Origin: Azolla caroliniana
Lineage: Eukaryota; Polypodiophyta
Length of the DNA stretch: 64,000 nt
Assembly (NCBI GenBank): GCA_043228905.1
Contig: JBHGNT010000012.1
Coordinates: forward strand, 17,484,001-17,548,000
Reading direction: 5' to 3'
In this document: positions 1 through 11,482 of the stretch, piece after piece
Position numbering within the stretch: the first letter of the stretch is position 1
Layout of the letters: each line of letters begins with the position of its first letter
The notes under the pieces: model-generated
Databases searched by the model: none
What the model saw: only the letters and a program-made list of their open reading frames with translations
Told to the model about the DNA's origin: nothing
Position numbers and translations under genes: made by a program

Positions 1-1965
1 ACTCGTCTTGATTGATTGATTCCCTGCCAGCCTCTTGATGTACCTTCTGATGAGCCCCCTTCTCCATTGGGGTTTTCTTGTACTGAAGCCTCCAAAGGAG
101 GCTGGCTATTTCTCCTATTTTGAGCCTCACTTTGAGTGTTTGCTTGTTCTGCATCCAACCTAACATTAGCTTGGCTCTGAAGGATAGTTTGAAGCCTAGA
201 GCGAAATCCTTCCCTGAAATAAACGCTAAGGAATTAGATTTACATGTTGATTGCAATCCAGAATATGTGGAATGTTTCTCATTACCTCAAGTTACTAACT
301 GCCCTCCGCTGTCTTAATTGGCCTAGCTCTCCTGCTGCCGAGGAAGGGATCTGTGCTGGTTCATTAACTGCTCCTGGGTGCAGGAATCTCCCTCTCAGGA
401 AAGACTGAATGCAATACAACCATATACTTCACTTTCTAATACAACAAAAAATCTATATAAATTTTTTTTTAAACCAGATTCTAAAGTCAAAACTAAGGAA
501 ACAATCTTCAAAGCTAAACCTGGAGTCGATTCCGATGGGCAAAATCTGATACCGCACGATGCTCCACCAGTAGTTCAAGCTCCCTTTGCCTCTCCCTCTC
601 CACTCTCATGAGCATATCGAGAATGACTTGCCGATTCAAGAATCTTCTTTCTCTTCTGCTTAAGCCTTGCACTGGATTTTCATCCTCACCTTCTCTAGCT
701 TGCCTGAATGCCATGATTGATTCTGGTCTGCTGGCTCCTCCAGGTCTCTGTCCACTAGTTACATTAACCCATGCTCTAGCAAGTTCGCGAACCCTCTCTC
801 TCTCATTCTCATCCAACCATGTTGTTGACCTGTTATTCTGTGTTTGCTCACTTGAAGGCACAGTCTGCATCTGATTATCTGCCATCAGATGTTGCACAAT
901 CTGTCTCACATGCTCTCCTTCACCATCTCTAGAATGATCAGACACTTGTTCTCGTTGATCGTTTACATTGACTCTTTCAGATTCACCTTCCTCCCACTCT
1001 ATATAAGGCAAGGTACGGGATGAATCTTCATTCTGCTCTGACTGAGAAGGTCTATCGTCAACTTCAACAGTTCTTTCTGAAATGTGAGCATTTGTCTCGT
1101 TCCCAATGCTTTCTAAATTTGGGGCTTCTATGTGCGTAGTTGTTCTTTGATAAGGACTATCCCTATTCCTCTGGATTATTCTTTCTTCTTCTAACTCCCT
1201 CCACATTTGCACTAAAGACAACGGTCTTCTATGTCTCTGTGCCTCTCGATCCAGAGATGCATCATCATCTCTTGCAAGAGACTCTCTCAGAAAAGAGGCA
1301 TCTAAAGTTGAAACTGAATGAAGGCCAGCAAGGGCAAGCAGCTCAGCTTCTCGATTCTGCCTTTCCATCGTTGTCATCATCATCTCCTGTGCATGTTGTG
1401 TGGCCCATATCGAAAGAATACCCGATCGTGGCTGTTCCTGAACATTAGTAAGCCCATCATTTGCATTATTTATTCCATTTTCCTCTTCTTGTTCTTGAAC
1501 TATCGTACTGCTTTCACCACCATAGTCACTCTGCTCATGGTTCAACATACTATGATATGGAGGGTCATTCATTTGAAATAAGGATCCAACATCTTCTTCC
1601 AAGTGAATGGCATCAACCTGTCCATCATTGGCATCATCACGCAAAGTGTCATAAGTAGAGGTAGAACATGGCAGTGAGGAGCTGCCACTGATACCTGGAT
1701 CATGACTACATGAAGCTATGGCCATACAAGTGTCAAGATGATCTCGTACGAGCTCTTCGAGCCCTTGTCGGAATCCTGCGTTCGCACTATGTGTCTCTAT
1801 TAGTTGTATCATTTCTTGTTTATTTTGTATTTGTTGTAGATGGACTAGATTAGCTAATCTCTCATCATCCATCTCTTCAGATGAAGGAATCGGTATTTCC
1901 ATTGTGCTTTCACATGAACTTTCTTCACGGTTATTCGTTTGGCTTGCCATCTTCCTGAAGTCCAT
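1..1965 (-). CDS. RING-type E3 ubiquitin ligase-like protein, N-terminal exons (partial at left edge)
   Basis: Three coding exons are visible: exon 1 at 1965-520, exon 2 at 404-286 and exon 3 from 213 to the window edge. Exon 1 ends CAG/GTTTAG, exon 2 is bounded by ATTCAG and AG/GTAAT, and exon 3 follows TTTCAG; joining them keeps one frame. Exon 1 codes 482 residues: acidic and Ser-rich at first, an arginine-rich block near residues 181-260 with LLALAGLHSVSTLDASFLRE, and a conserved end near 432-482 (LMRVERERQRELELL, then HRAVSDFAHRNR). Exons 2-3 continue with LGQLRQRRAVSNL and EGFRSRLQTIL. From memory this matches large plant RING/U-box proteins of the At5g04460/At2g27950 type, whose C3HC4 RING is at the far C-terminus, here outside the window. 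A ubiquitin-ligase role is therefore inferred from family. An alternative start at the sixth codon (1950) is possible. Confidence 0.8.
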
Positions 1966-2473
1966 TCAAAAGCACGGTGGTAACATGAGAAAAGGAAAAA
2001 AAAAATAAGGGTTTGCTAAGGAAGATAGATTGGGTTTTGTTTTGACAAAGGGTCCACGATTTTAGAATTGAATTTTCTTTCACAAATAAATTAGATTAGA
2101 TTAGGGTTTTATTCTGGGTGATTTCCGGTCAATGTTTCTTTCAGTTTACATCAGAAGCAGCCGGTGATTGACAGGAACAGAAAAAATAAACACAGAATCT
2201 CTCTCCATTAGAAAGCGATTTTCGAAGCCTAGCTATGATGGAGAATCAAGGGGGGAAATACATCATAATAAACAGAGACGGGCTAAAATATACGATTTTC
2301 CTCATACTTACACAGGCATAGCTCGACAGGAAGGAAGAGGAGGAGGAGGAGGAGGAGGAGGAGGAGGAGGAGAAACTCCACTTTGTCTGTGTGCCTCTGC
2401 GCTTTGAAGGTAAGTGCGTTTCCTCTCTCTGAGCTTTGAAGGTAAGCGCGTTTCCTGTCTCTCTTGGGCGTTT

Positions 2474-2475
<2 letters not shown>
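1966..2475 (-). promoter_or_regulatory. Upstream/5' leader region of the RING-like gene
   Basis: This stretch lies directly upstream of the minus-strand start codon. It holds a telo-box (AAAACCCTAAT on the minus strand, about 2100-2110), a motif often found near plant transcription starts, and an (AGG)n tract. It also holds two copies of a segment of about 24 bp (GCTTTGAAGGTAAG core) at about 2399-2424 and 2431-2454. No TATA box or transcription start can be fixed. Confidence 0.35.
2336..2372. repeat. (AGG)n trinucleotide microsatellite
   Basis: About a dozen uninterrupted AGG units (CCT on the minus strand) in the leader region of the RING-like gene. Confidence 0.95.

Positions 2476-2522
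<47 letters not shown>
2476..2522. repeat. (CT)n dinucleotide microsatellite
   Basis: An uninterrupted run of about 23 CT units, flanked on both sides by the phrase CTTGGGCGTTTC, which suggests a small local duplication around the tract. Confidence 0.95.
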
Positions 2523-2525
<3 letters not shown>

Positions 2526-2554
2526 GCGTTTCTTTAGAAAATAAGTTATAGCTT

Positions 2555-2582
2555 CTGTATGTATGTATGTATAAGTATGAGC

Positions 2583-2613
<31 letters not shown>

Positions 2614-2624
2614 TGGATGGATGG

Positions 2625-2655
<31 letters not shown>

Positions 2656-2951
2656 TGTATGTATGTATGTATGTATGCATGCTTGTTATGTATGTATGTA
2701 TGTATGTATGTATGTATGTATGTATGTATGTATGGATGGATGGATGGATGCATGTTATGTATGTATGTATGTATGTATGTATGTATGTATGTATGTATGT
2801 ATGCTTGTTATGTATGTATGTATGTATGTATGTATGCATGTATGTATGTTATATATGTTTGTATGTATGCATGCTATGTATAAGTACCAATATGTATGTA
2901 TGTATGTATGTTATATATGTCTGTATGTATGCATGCTATGTATAAGTATCA

Positions 2952-2982
<31 letters not shown>

Positions 2983-2990
2983 TGTATGTA
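2555..2990. repeat. Long compound (TATG)n tetranucleotide microsatellite
   Basis: About 435 bp of GTAT/TATG units with short GGAT runs near 2613-2625 and 2732-2750 and interruptions such as TGCATGCTTGTTATG. Open frames on both strands (MYVCMYVC, HTYIHTYI) follow only from the repeat. The segment ending TGCATGCTATGTATAAGTA recurs about 63 bp apart near 2870-2945, so higher-order duplication has acted too. Confidence 0.97.
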
Positions 2991-3074
2991 TCGATAATGT
3001 GGCATGGCATGAGCGGAACCCCTCCCTGCCCCCCCAATCTAGAATTGTGATTCCATTCTAACACAACAACCCGA

Positions 3075-3440
3075 GTGAGAAAGACAAGAGATGTACATCT
3101 CCCTACTGACACTTATTATGGCATATGCATCAATTCTAAAGCTGAAGGACTTTACACCGAATCTATGGACCATGGATTTTACACTAAATCTGGAAGTGTT
3201 CATACAATACCATTGTTGTCATTAGAGTTTATAGGAACACGAAAGGAAGTCCAACCAGTATGGGAGATATTGAGTAGTACCACTATATATCACATTTGGA
3301 AGGTTAGGTGCTCTCTTATTTTCCATCAGCTTAAAACAACACTGGCTGAATTGCTTTCAAATATTTGGTTAGACATAATTCATACTTTGAAGGGACAATG
3401 GGATGGTATTGTTGGAGATTCCAATGCTAAAATTGCTCAA
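3075..3440 (+). mobile_element. LINE (non-LTR) reverse-transcriptase C-terminal fragment
   Basis: The plus-strand frame contains PVWEILSSTTIYHIWKVRC followed by a Leu-rich stretch. The W-x(11)-IWK-x-R arrangement resembles the end of the zinc-binding region that closes plant L1-type LINE reverse transcriptases. No palm motif or endonuclease is present, so this is a remnant. Its frame runs on into the first unit of the adjacent tandem array, which suggests the array arose from LINE 3' sequence. Attribution rests on this short similarity alone. Confidence 0.5.
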
Positions 3441-4615
3441 CGACATGACTTTATCACTATATGGAAAGCTACTCCATTCATGACAGCCAGTTGTGGTACT
3501 CCTTATTGGCATTTTCAACCTCTGAAATGGTTGTTCTCCCCCCCCCCCCAAATCACATAGAATTTAAATCTTGTAAAAATGGTTACACTAATGACAGGAT
3601 ATCTTCTTTAAAAAGTCAACGACATGACTTTAAAAAGTCAACGACATGACTTTATCACTATATGGAAAGCTACTCCATTCATGACAGCCAGTTGTGGTAC
3701 TCCTTATTGGCATTTTCAACCTCTGAAATGGTTGTTCTCCCCCCCCCCCCCCCAAATCACATAGAATTTAAATCTTGTAAAAATGGTTACACTAATGACA
3801 GGATATCTTCTTTAAAAAGTCAACGACATGACTTTAAAAAGTCAACGACATGACTTTATCACTATATGGAAAGCTACTCCATTCATGACAGCCAGTTGTG
3901 GTACTCCTTATTGGCATTTTCAACCTCTGAAATGGTTGTTCTCCCCCCCCCCCCCCCCCAAATCACATAGAATTTAAATCTTGTAAAAATGGTTACACTA
4001 ATGACAGGATAAAAATGACTTTAAAAAGTCAACGACATGACTTTATCACTATATGGAAAGCTACTCCATTCATGACAGCCAGTTGTGGTACTCCTTATTG
4101 GCATTTTCAACCTCTGAAATGGTTGTTCTCCCCCCCCCCCCCCCCAAATCACATAGAATTTAAATCTTGTAAAAATGGTTACACTAATGACAGGATATCT
4201 TCTTTAAAAAGTCAACGGCATGACTTTAAAAAGTCAACGACATGACTTTAAAAAGTCAACGACATGACTTTATCACTATATGGAAAGCTACTCCATTCAT
4301 GACAGCCAGTTGTGGTACTCCTTATTGGCATTTTCAACCTCTGAAATGGTTGTTCTCCCCCCCCCCCCCCCCAAATCACATAGAATTTAAATCTTGTAAA
4401 AATGGTTACACTAATGACAGGATATCTTCTTTAAAAAGTCAACGCCATGACTTTATCACTATATGGAAAGCTACTCCATTCATGACAGCCAGTTGTGGTA
4501 CTCCTTATTGGCATTTTCAACCTCTGAAATGGTTGTTCTCCCCCCCCCCCCAAATCACATAGAATTTAAATCTTGTAAAAATGGTTACACTAATGACAGG
4601 ATATCTTCTTTAAAA
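3438..4615 (+). repeat. Tandem array, six units of about 183-227 bp, each with a poly-C tract and 21-bp sub-repeats
   Basis: Six near-identical units are anchored at ATGGAAAGC at 3461, 3662, 3866, 4053, 4280 and 4463. Each carries an uninterrupted C run (about 12, 15, 17, 16, 16 and 12 by hand count) followed by AAATCACATAGAATTTAAAT. Units are separated by a 21-bp sub-repeat (TTTAAAAAGTCAACGACATG core) present two, two, one shortened, three and one times. The open frames here repeat the same peptide in two frames and are not genes. Confidence 0.95.
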
Positions 4616-7600
4616 AAAATAAAAATTCTAAAGTTGAAGGACTTGCATGAATCAGAAGCATGTATGAACCTTGTTTTGTATTTGTGGTGTTTGGCTGGGA
4701 TGTGCATCCACCGATTTCGTATGTGTTCTCATTCACAATCTGGATGGAAATTAAAGCATTGAATATGCTCTCGCATGACCTATGATTCGATCAATGACAA
4801 GAATATGATTGGAAAAACACAAGACAACCTCATGTCAGATCCATCCATGGCTTTTGACGATGAAGAATCATATGAATTGCACTTGGCGAAAACTTGTATT
4901 TCCTCCTCCACATAGTAGTGTGATATATGGGGATGAAAACCCCCCTATCATACATGCATTCTTCACATTTCAAAGGAAAAGTAACGCATCAAATTTCAAG
5001 TGTGGCCTTTGGAAGAATCTCTAAGTATGCGCATTCCTTCACAGTATGACTTTAAGAAAAAAAGCATCAAATAAGCCCTTAACGCAAAGACTTCCTCTTT
5101 ATTTTTAAAAGAGGAAAATCTCTCATCCTTGAGCTTATCTCTACAATGGGTAGCACCAACAACATTTTCTTTTAAAGTTTTCTCTTTGTCCCAACTTTTT
5201 AGTAATCGAACTTTTCATGAGCATTGTGTGAATTCTAGAGAAGGTTTGCAAAAATTCCATGGGGCAAAAGGTGCCATTTTGAGAAACTAAGGTGATGTGG
5301 TTAAGAGCTTAGAATTTTCCTTCTATCTCTTATATTGATGTGATTCACTTCAATACATATTGTATTGTTACTCTCTTGTGTTCGATTTTTTAATTTTCAT
5401 AGCAAACCTTCATCTGAATTAGTTGAAACTTGAAATGATTCATTCACCTCATGGTAGAAATTATGGTAGCACTTCTTAACCAATAACTTTTGACATGTAT
5501 CACCAATACTCAAATGCTAGAAACTCCCAAGATATTAGGTTTGGCAAAATGTTCCAAGCTAGATTTTCCCAATTATTTCTAGATCGTGTCAACTGTTCAA
5601 TTAGCGATGCATACATTGTGCCTACCTTTCCATGTGAATCCCCTACCTAAATAAATATTGACAAGAACTATAAATATCATGTGACTTTTTGAAAAAGAGA
5701 TTTATTCAAATTGGAGGGTGGGAGATTACTACTAGAAACCGTTTTCTTTATCGGCTTGCTTTAAGATTCTATATATTTACTTTTTAGGTCATAAATGATA
5801 GGCACTAATAAACAATTAGTGGTAAAACTAGGAAAACCACCAAACAAAAGTGGAAAAAGTTTAAAGAAGAACAACTAGGAAATTGTTAGGAGTAAGGTAC
5901 ACTTGTGACGAAGGTAAGGGAGAAAATTCTAGTCCCTCCAAAAAATCAGTGCAATTAGTAGGAATTGCATGTGCATGTTTTGGGACAACTAATGGAAAGC
6001 TCACAACGAGTAATCCATTACTCCACAAGCATGTATTTTAAAGTTCAACTTAAAATGCGGCATGTTTGTTGGTCATTAGTTCGCTATGGATAATCAAGTG
6101 ATTTCAAGGTGAAACTTGACTAACAATATTGCTCATAATCTAAATGTTGAAAGTGGGATGCAAATGATGGTTCTTGTATGGGCTTGAATAAGGATGATCT
6201 TATTATTACAAATTGAATAGGATGGCAAAACTTGGGTTGGTCTCAATGTTTTTATGCACTTTTGCTATAATGGAATTTTGATCAATGATTTGAAAGTTTC
6301 ATGTATCAAGTAAAAAAAACTTGGATACATTGAGTGCTTGAAAACCCATTCCTCATTGAGACTTGAATAACATGTGACAATATAGGAAATTAACTTCTAT
6401 AAATCAATGATATCATTTACTCATCAATGCTCGATCATATTGTTAAAGCATAAGGGCAACTCTGTCTAGGGTCTCCACAAATGCGAAGGTTGGCGGAGAT
6501 CCACAACATGTATGGGTTGGCTTCGTATAAACAACTTCAAATGCAATACATTTGTTTGGCATATGTTCTTGGGTTTGTTTCCATTGTTGTGGAGTTACAC
6601 GCGCGTGTGTGAAATGTGAGCAGGATGACCACCAAAGACTTAAACTAGGGAAGGTGGGTTTGGCTTGACTAGGTGATTGTCATTGTCAATTGTAGTCATT
6701 TCCTGCGAAAGGGCTCTTCATGGAATTTAAATTCCACAAAGACTTCAATACACAATTGTAGATCGCACCAATGAAAACTTTGGGTCTTTGTGGACCACAA
6801 ATCTCTTCGTCACAAGCGTTGTTTGGATGACAGGATGCCCGAGTTCCGGTTTAGTGTGTTAGGTTAAACTCTTGACCCTCGTAAAATTCTCATTTTGACG
6901 TAGGAACTGCTCAAATGCTCAAATTTTTTAGTCAAAAATTTTGTTTCTAATGTCTCCGATCATAATGTTCTTGATGAGATGATGGATTGTTGAAATTTTG
7001 AACCAAAATTTCACCTTTTACAAAATTACCAATTCTTCACGTAGATTTCTACCTCGATATCAAAATCTTGAACTGAAAATTTAGCAATGATCTTTGTTCA
7101 ATTGCGATTTGCACAATTACAATGAAGATCTTTCAAATTACACATGATTTAAAATAATAAAATTTATGAATTCTTAAGGTAAACTCTAAAATAATATCCT
7201 ATGATACAATTTAGGATAAAATCCTCAAACTCGTTAAATGGGTGGTTCGAGTAGGAAACATGCGAATCATACGAAATGAAAGGAAAGGTGATGGTAGAGT
7301 GCTCAGAGGAAATTCTTGAGTTTTGGTGTAGGTATCCCACAATCAATGACCACATCACCTATTGTCATTATAGGTCTTAATTCACTATCCCACAAAACAA
7401 TATGTTCACTAACATAGTCTAAGCGTCTCTCTCAAAATGTTGATCCTTGGCAATAAGCTCTCAATTCTACTCTTATAGGTTTTAAGAGCCCATCCAACAA
7501 AATCGTAAGTTTCTTTTTGTAGCAGTCAAGACTTGATTGATGTAAAATTTATATGTCCTTTTTCATTTTTATCACATACCTCAAACCATACACCTAATTG

Positions 7601-8500
7601 TAAATCATTGTTCTCCTTTTGTCACCCTTAACAAGATTCCAAGAGTTAGCTCTCATTAATTGAGCTATATCATTTTGCTGGTTTGATCCACATCTAGGTC
7701 TAACTCACCTTGGCTACTTCTTTGAACATAACCATCACTTATTATAGACTCAGTTTCTAGACGCTTTCCTCCTTTGTCATGCCATGGCACAACATCAATT
7801 GTTGTGGCGCCCTCACAAAATGTGAATTTCAAATGGCTTAGCTTCTCTAACACTAAAACAAAAGAGACCTATTACCATAGGTTTTTCTGCAGGTTTGGGT
7901 TTCTAGAAAATCCAAACTACTAGGCTCTAAGTAACCATATGGAATGGTTATCTTCCACTTTTTAGGCTGTTGGCAAATTTGGACTATCCAGAATGTGCTC
8001 CTCTTTGGTTTGTTTATGGTGTCAGTAATCATATGGGTAATTGAGAGGCCTCCTTGAATGGCAAATTTTTAACACCTATAGCCTATGTGTCTGTTAATAC
8101 CAAGGATGATTTGGCTCCTTATCTTGCAATTGTCTCTTTGGTTTCTTTACATAGAAATTCTTAAAATTACTATGTAAAGAAACCAAAGAAAAACGACCTC
8201 CTTTGTGGTGCTAGAGATCATGTTATCTATCTTGGCTCATTCTGATACAACCAATATCCCAACAATGCATTTGAAAACAAAACACTGCTTTGCGAGTGTT
8301 GAATTCAGACGTAAATCCTTTATAGGTTATTACAATGCTTCAAAAATGATATATAATATTGAGGGATGATGGTGATACTCTTGTCAGTTTTTAGCAAGTG
8401 TGCTTGATGCATCAAAACAATAGTTTCTCGTAGATGTGTATTTTCTCATATTTGTTCAAAGTTATGTTCCAAACTGATTCGTTATAAGAATCATTCATGC
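4616..8500. other. AT-rich intergenic region without a recognisable gene
   Basis: No open frame shows a recognisable domain and no LTR or terminal repeat stands out. At about 7970-8130 (+) an interrupted frame reads PLWFVYGVSNHMGN, faintly like the active-site region of a copia protease. At 7665-7853 (-) a 62-residue frame has a varied composition but no known motif. Both are too weak to call. Confidence 0.4.
8135..8189. repeat. Perfect 20-bp inverted repeat (hairpin)
   Basis: TCTTTGGTTTCTTTACATAG at 8135-8154 is exactly complementary to 8170-8189, with a 15-nt AT-rich loop. There is no T-run after it and no element around it. It lies about 420 bp downstream of the PPR stop codon. Confidence 0.85.
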
Positions 8501-8605
8501 CTCCTAGGTCATGCATATCTAATGCCCATAGCATGTGTGAAGAATCCCTGCCATTGCAAAATTTTCATATTCAGGCACTTACTGGCACACAATGAATCAG
8601 CAAAA

Positions 8606-11482
8606 TCAGATTTTCAATGTTCTTTTGAGCTCCTTTGCTTCCTCCCACATCTCAGCCTCTGCATAGATGTTGAACATGACAATGAATGCAGCAGCATTTT
8701 TTTCATCCAGCCCCGCCATCAGTTCAAAGGAAATTCTGCCCAAATCAATGTTACTCCAATTCTGACAAGCCCCTAACATCGTACTCAACGTCACAAGGTT
8801 TGGTTGAAATGGCATTGTCTCTAACATTGCAATGGCTTCAGTAAGTTGCCCAGAACGAGCAAATAGGTCGATCACACAGTTGTAATGCTCTAGTGTTGGA
8901 GAGAGACCATATTTTTTCATAGCTTTAAAGCACCTCTCTCCGATGCTGACAAGACCTCCATGACTGCAGACAGAAAGAACATTAAGGAACATCACGGAAT
9001 CTGGACCTATGCTTTGATTTGTGACCTCATCAAAGAGATGAAACACTTCCTCACACGCTCCACATCGTGCATGACCTGTCATTAATGCATTCCATGACAT
9101 TGCAGTTGAGCACAGCATTTCATCAAACACCTTATGAGCATCTGCCATGATCCCACATTTTCCATACATGTCAATGATTGTATTTGTAAGTACTCTCACA
9201 TCTTCATCTATGCATGTTGGAGAGCCATTTATGTCATATGGAAACCCCTCTTTGGTAATCTGAATATATAGTTCCTGGCCTTTGCTCAAAGCTGAAATGT
9301 TGCTGCAAGCTTTAAATGCACATGCATAAGTGATTGCATTAGGTAATATGCCATCGAAAAGCATATTTTCTAAGCATTCTAAAGCTTCAATGATGAGCCC
9401 ATATTCAGCATAACCTGAGATGAGGGCTGTCCATGTAACAACATTTCTATGTGGCAATAAATCAAATATCTTCTGCGCCTCAACAAGTAGCCCACATGTA
9501 GCATACATATCCACTAATGAACTCCCGATGAAAGAATGGCCATCCAAACCTCTCATAACAATCTCAACATGTAGTTTCTGGGCCCTTTCATTGAATTTAG
9601 CATTGCTACATATCTGCAAGCTACAAACATAGGTGGTAGCATCCAATGAAACGTCCTCGTGTTCCATGTCCTCCATGCATTTCAACACTTCTTCGTTGAG
9701 CCCATGGTCAAACAAGCCTGTGATAATAGTGTTCCATGATACCGTGGTATGTGCTGGCAGTAGATTAAATACACACCGTGCCTCGACTAATGAACCGCAT
9801 TTAACATACATATCTACCAGACTGTTGCCCACAGGAAGGGCTAGGTCAAGTCCTCTTTTAGTAATAAGGGAATGCATTTCTTGTCCTCTGGTGGAGTCCT
9901 TGATGCTGCTGCAAGCCTTCAAGCTAGCAACAAATGTGGTTGGATCTGGAAGAGTTTTATCAAGCTGCATGTGCAGAAAGCATTTGGCTGATTCCATGCC
10001 AAGTCCATTTTCAGCATATCCAGTGATGAGAGTGTTCCACGAAACCAAATTTCGAGATTGCATAGAGTCAAAGATGGTCTTTGCTTCTGCAAGCGACCCA
10101 TTTTTGGCATATAGATCCATCAATGAGTTGTCAAGAAAAATATTTCCGTCCAGCCCCTTTTTCAGAATAGTGCCATATATGTCTTGAACGGAACACAGAG
10201 CTTCTGAATTCCCAAAGGCTTTCAAAATAATAACATATGTGCCAGCATCCAAAACCAAACCCTCAAGCTGCATTTGGTTTAAGCAACCAAGAACATCCTT
10301 ATCGAGTCCATACTCAACATAACCTGCTATAATTGCAGTCCAGGACACAATACATCGTGCTGACAGCTTATCAAACACGTAATTGGCATCAAAGATCGAT
10401 CCGCATTTCACATATGCATCAATTAAGCTATTGTTAATAGACTGAACCATATGAAAACCTGCTTTTACAATATCATCGTGTATTTCTCGGGCCTTATCTA
10501 AAGATCCAGTGATGCTACAAGCTCTCAATGAGCAAATGAAAGTCACAGAGTTAGGAAACAGCCCTTCAAGCTGCATCCTTTCCAGACATTTGAGGGCCTC
10601 TTCACCGTACCCATATTCAACATAACCAGAAATAAGCGAATTCCACGATACATTGCCTCTGGCTGATAGTAGTCCGATGACTGCAGTAGCATCTTCAAAA
10701 ATGCCACATTTAGCATATGCATCAACTAGAATAGCCACAAGACAAGGATCTGAATCAAGCCCCCTTTCAATGATCTCATTATGGATTTCTTGGCCTCTTC
10801 TGATAGCTTTTAGGCTTATGCATGCCTTCAAGGTGCAAATATAGGTCACAACATTCGGCAAAGAACCTTGAGATTGCATGTGTGAGAAACATTCCAATGC
10901 CTCTGTGCCTGGTCCATATTCCGTGTAACCTGTAATAAGAGCATTCCAGGAGACCACACCTCGACATGGCATCAGATCAAACGCTTTCTTTGCCTCGACA
11001 AGAGACCCACATTTGGCATACATGTCCACAACAGTGCTTCCGACAAAAGCATCACTTTCAAGCCCTTGTTTCACAATCCGCAAGTGTATAGACCTCCCAT
11101 CATCCATGAACTTCAGCTGGGCACATGCTTTTGTGGCTGCAACAAAGGTGAAATTGCTAGGGCACACATTGCTGTCTTCCTGCATGTTGTAGAAGCAAGA
11201 GAGGGCGTTTTCGAGCTCTCCGATTTCGACATGGCCTCGAATGAGAGAGGTCCAGGCGATCTCGTTGCGGAGAGGCAGGCTGTGGAAGAGATGCAGAGCA
11301 TCTGCCATGCTTCCACAGTCCACATAAGCTGGGACGGCGTAATTCCCAAGCACGGGGCTGTTGGAGAGGCCCAGGGAAGTGAAGCGAGCGTGCAGGTGTT
11401 TGAGGAGGGGGAGGTTCTTGGCATGCCTGCAGTGGAGCAGAGAGGAGGCAATCTGGCGCTCCAAAGGGGTGCCATGGTCCAT
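8606..11482 (-). CDS. Pentatricopeptide repeat (PPR) protein, PLS class with E-like C-terminus
   Basis: A single uninterrupted frame of 958 codons. From about residue 35 it is built of roughly two dozen PPR motifs in P-L-S order, with recurring signatures such as VVDMYAKCGSLVEAKKAFD and VSWNALITGYTEYG. The last 60 or so residues (TMLGACQNWSNIDLGR, then MFNIYAEAEMWEEAKELK) match the E1-type extension; there is no E2 or DYW deaminase domain. PLS proteins are RNA-binding factors of chloroplasts or mitochondria, mainly in C-to-U editing. With no DYW domain this one would need a partner or act in another RNA step. No targeting signal is obvious. The ATG at 11482 is chosen because the next frame upstream is not continuous. 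Intronless structure is normal for the family. Confidence 0.93.
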   Translation of the reverse strand: MDHGTPLERQIASSLLHCRHAKNLPLLKHLHARFTSLGLSNSPVLGNYAVPAYVDCGSMADALHLFHSLPLRNEIAWTSLIRGHVEIGELENALSCFYNMQEDSNVCPSNFTFVAATKACAQLKFMDDGRSIHLRIVKQGLESDAFVGSTVVDMYAKCGSLVEAKKAFDLMPCRGVVSWNALITGYTEYGPGTEALECFSHMQSQGSLPNVVTYICTLKACISLKAIRRGQEIHNEIIERGLDSDPCLVAILVDAYAKCGIFEDATAVIGLLSARGNVSWNSLISGYVEYGYGEEALKCLERMQLEGLFPNSVTFICSLRACSITGSLDKAREIHDDIVKAGFHMVQSINNSLIDAYVKCGSIFDANYVFDKLSARCIVSWTAIIAGYVEYGLDKDVLGCLNQMQLEGLVLDAGTYVIILKAFGNSEALCSVQDIYGTILKKGLDGNIFLDNSLMDLYAKNGSLAEAKTIFDSMQSRNLVSWNTLITGYAENGLGMESAKCFLHMQLDKTLPDPTTFVASLKACSSIKDSTRGQEMHSLITKRGLDLALPVGNSLVDMYVKCGSLVEARCVFNLLPAHTTVSWNTIITGLFDHGLNEEVLKCMEDMEHEDVSLDATTYVCSLQICSNAKFNERAQKLHVEIVMRGLDGHSFIGSSLVDMYATCGLLVEAQKIFDLLPHRNVVTWTALISGYAEYGLIIEALECLENMLFDGILPNAITYACAFKACSNISALSKGQELYIQITKEGFPYDINGSPTCIDEDVRVLTNTIIDMYGKCGIMADAHKVFDEMLCSTAMSWNALMTGHARCGACEEVFHLFDEVTNQSIGPDSVMFLNVLSVCSHGGLVSIGERCFKAMKKYGLSPTLEHYNCVIDLFARSGQLTEAIAMLETMPFQPNLVTLSTMLGACQNWSNIDLGRISFELMAGLDEKNAAAFIVMFNIYAEAEMWEEAKELKRTLKI

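Noticed and set aside
2283-3061. Open frames of 79-164 codons in both directions (MYVCMYVC, HTYIHTYI types)
   Set aside because: They are translations of the tetranucleotide repeat and of adjoining simple repeats, with no domain or codon bias.
3461-4762. Repeated frames of 60-106 codons (MESYSIHDSQ, MTLKSQRHDF types)
   Set aside because: They are the same tandem unit read in two frames; the poly-C run would vary in length and shift the frame.
7970-8130. Copia protease remnant (WFVYGVSNHM)
   Set aside because: It is a single ten-residue resemblance in a frame with stops and no neighbouring copia domain.
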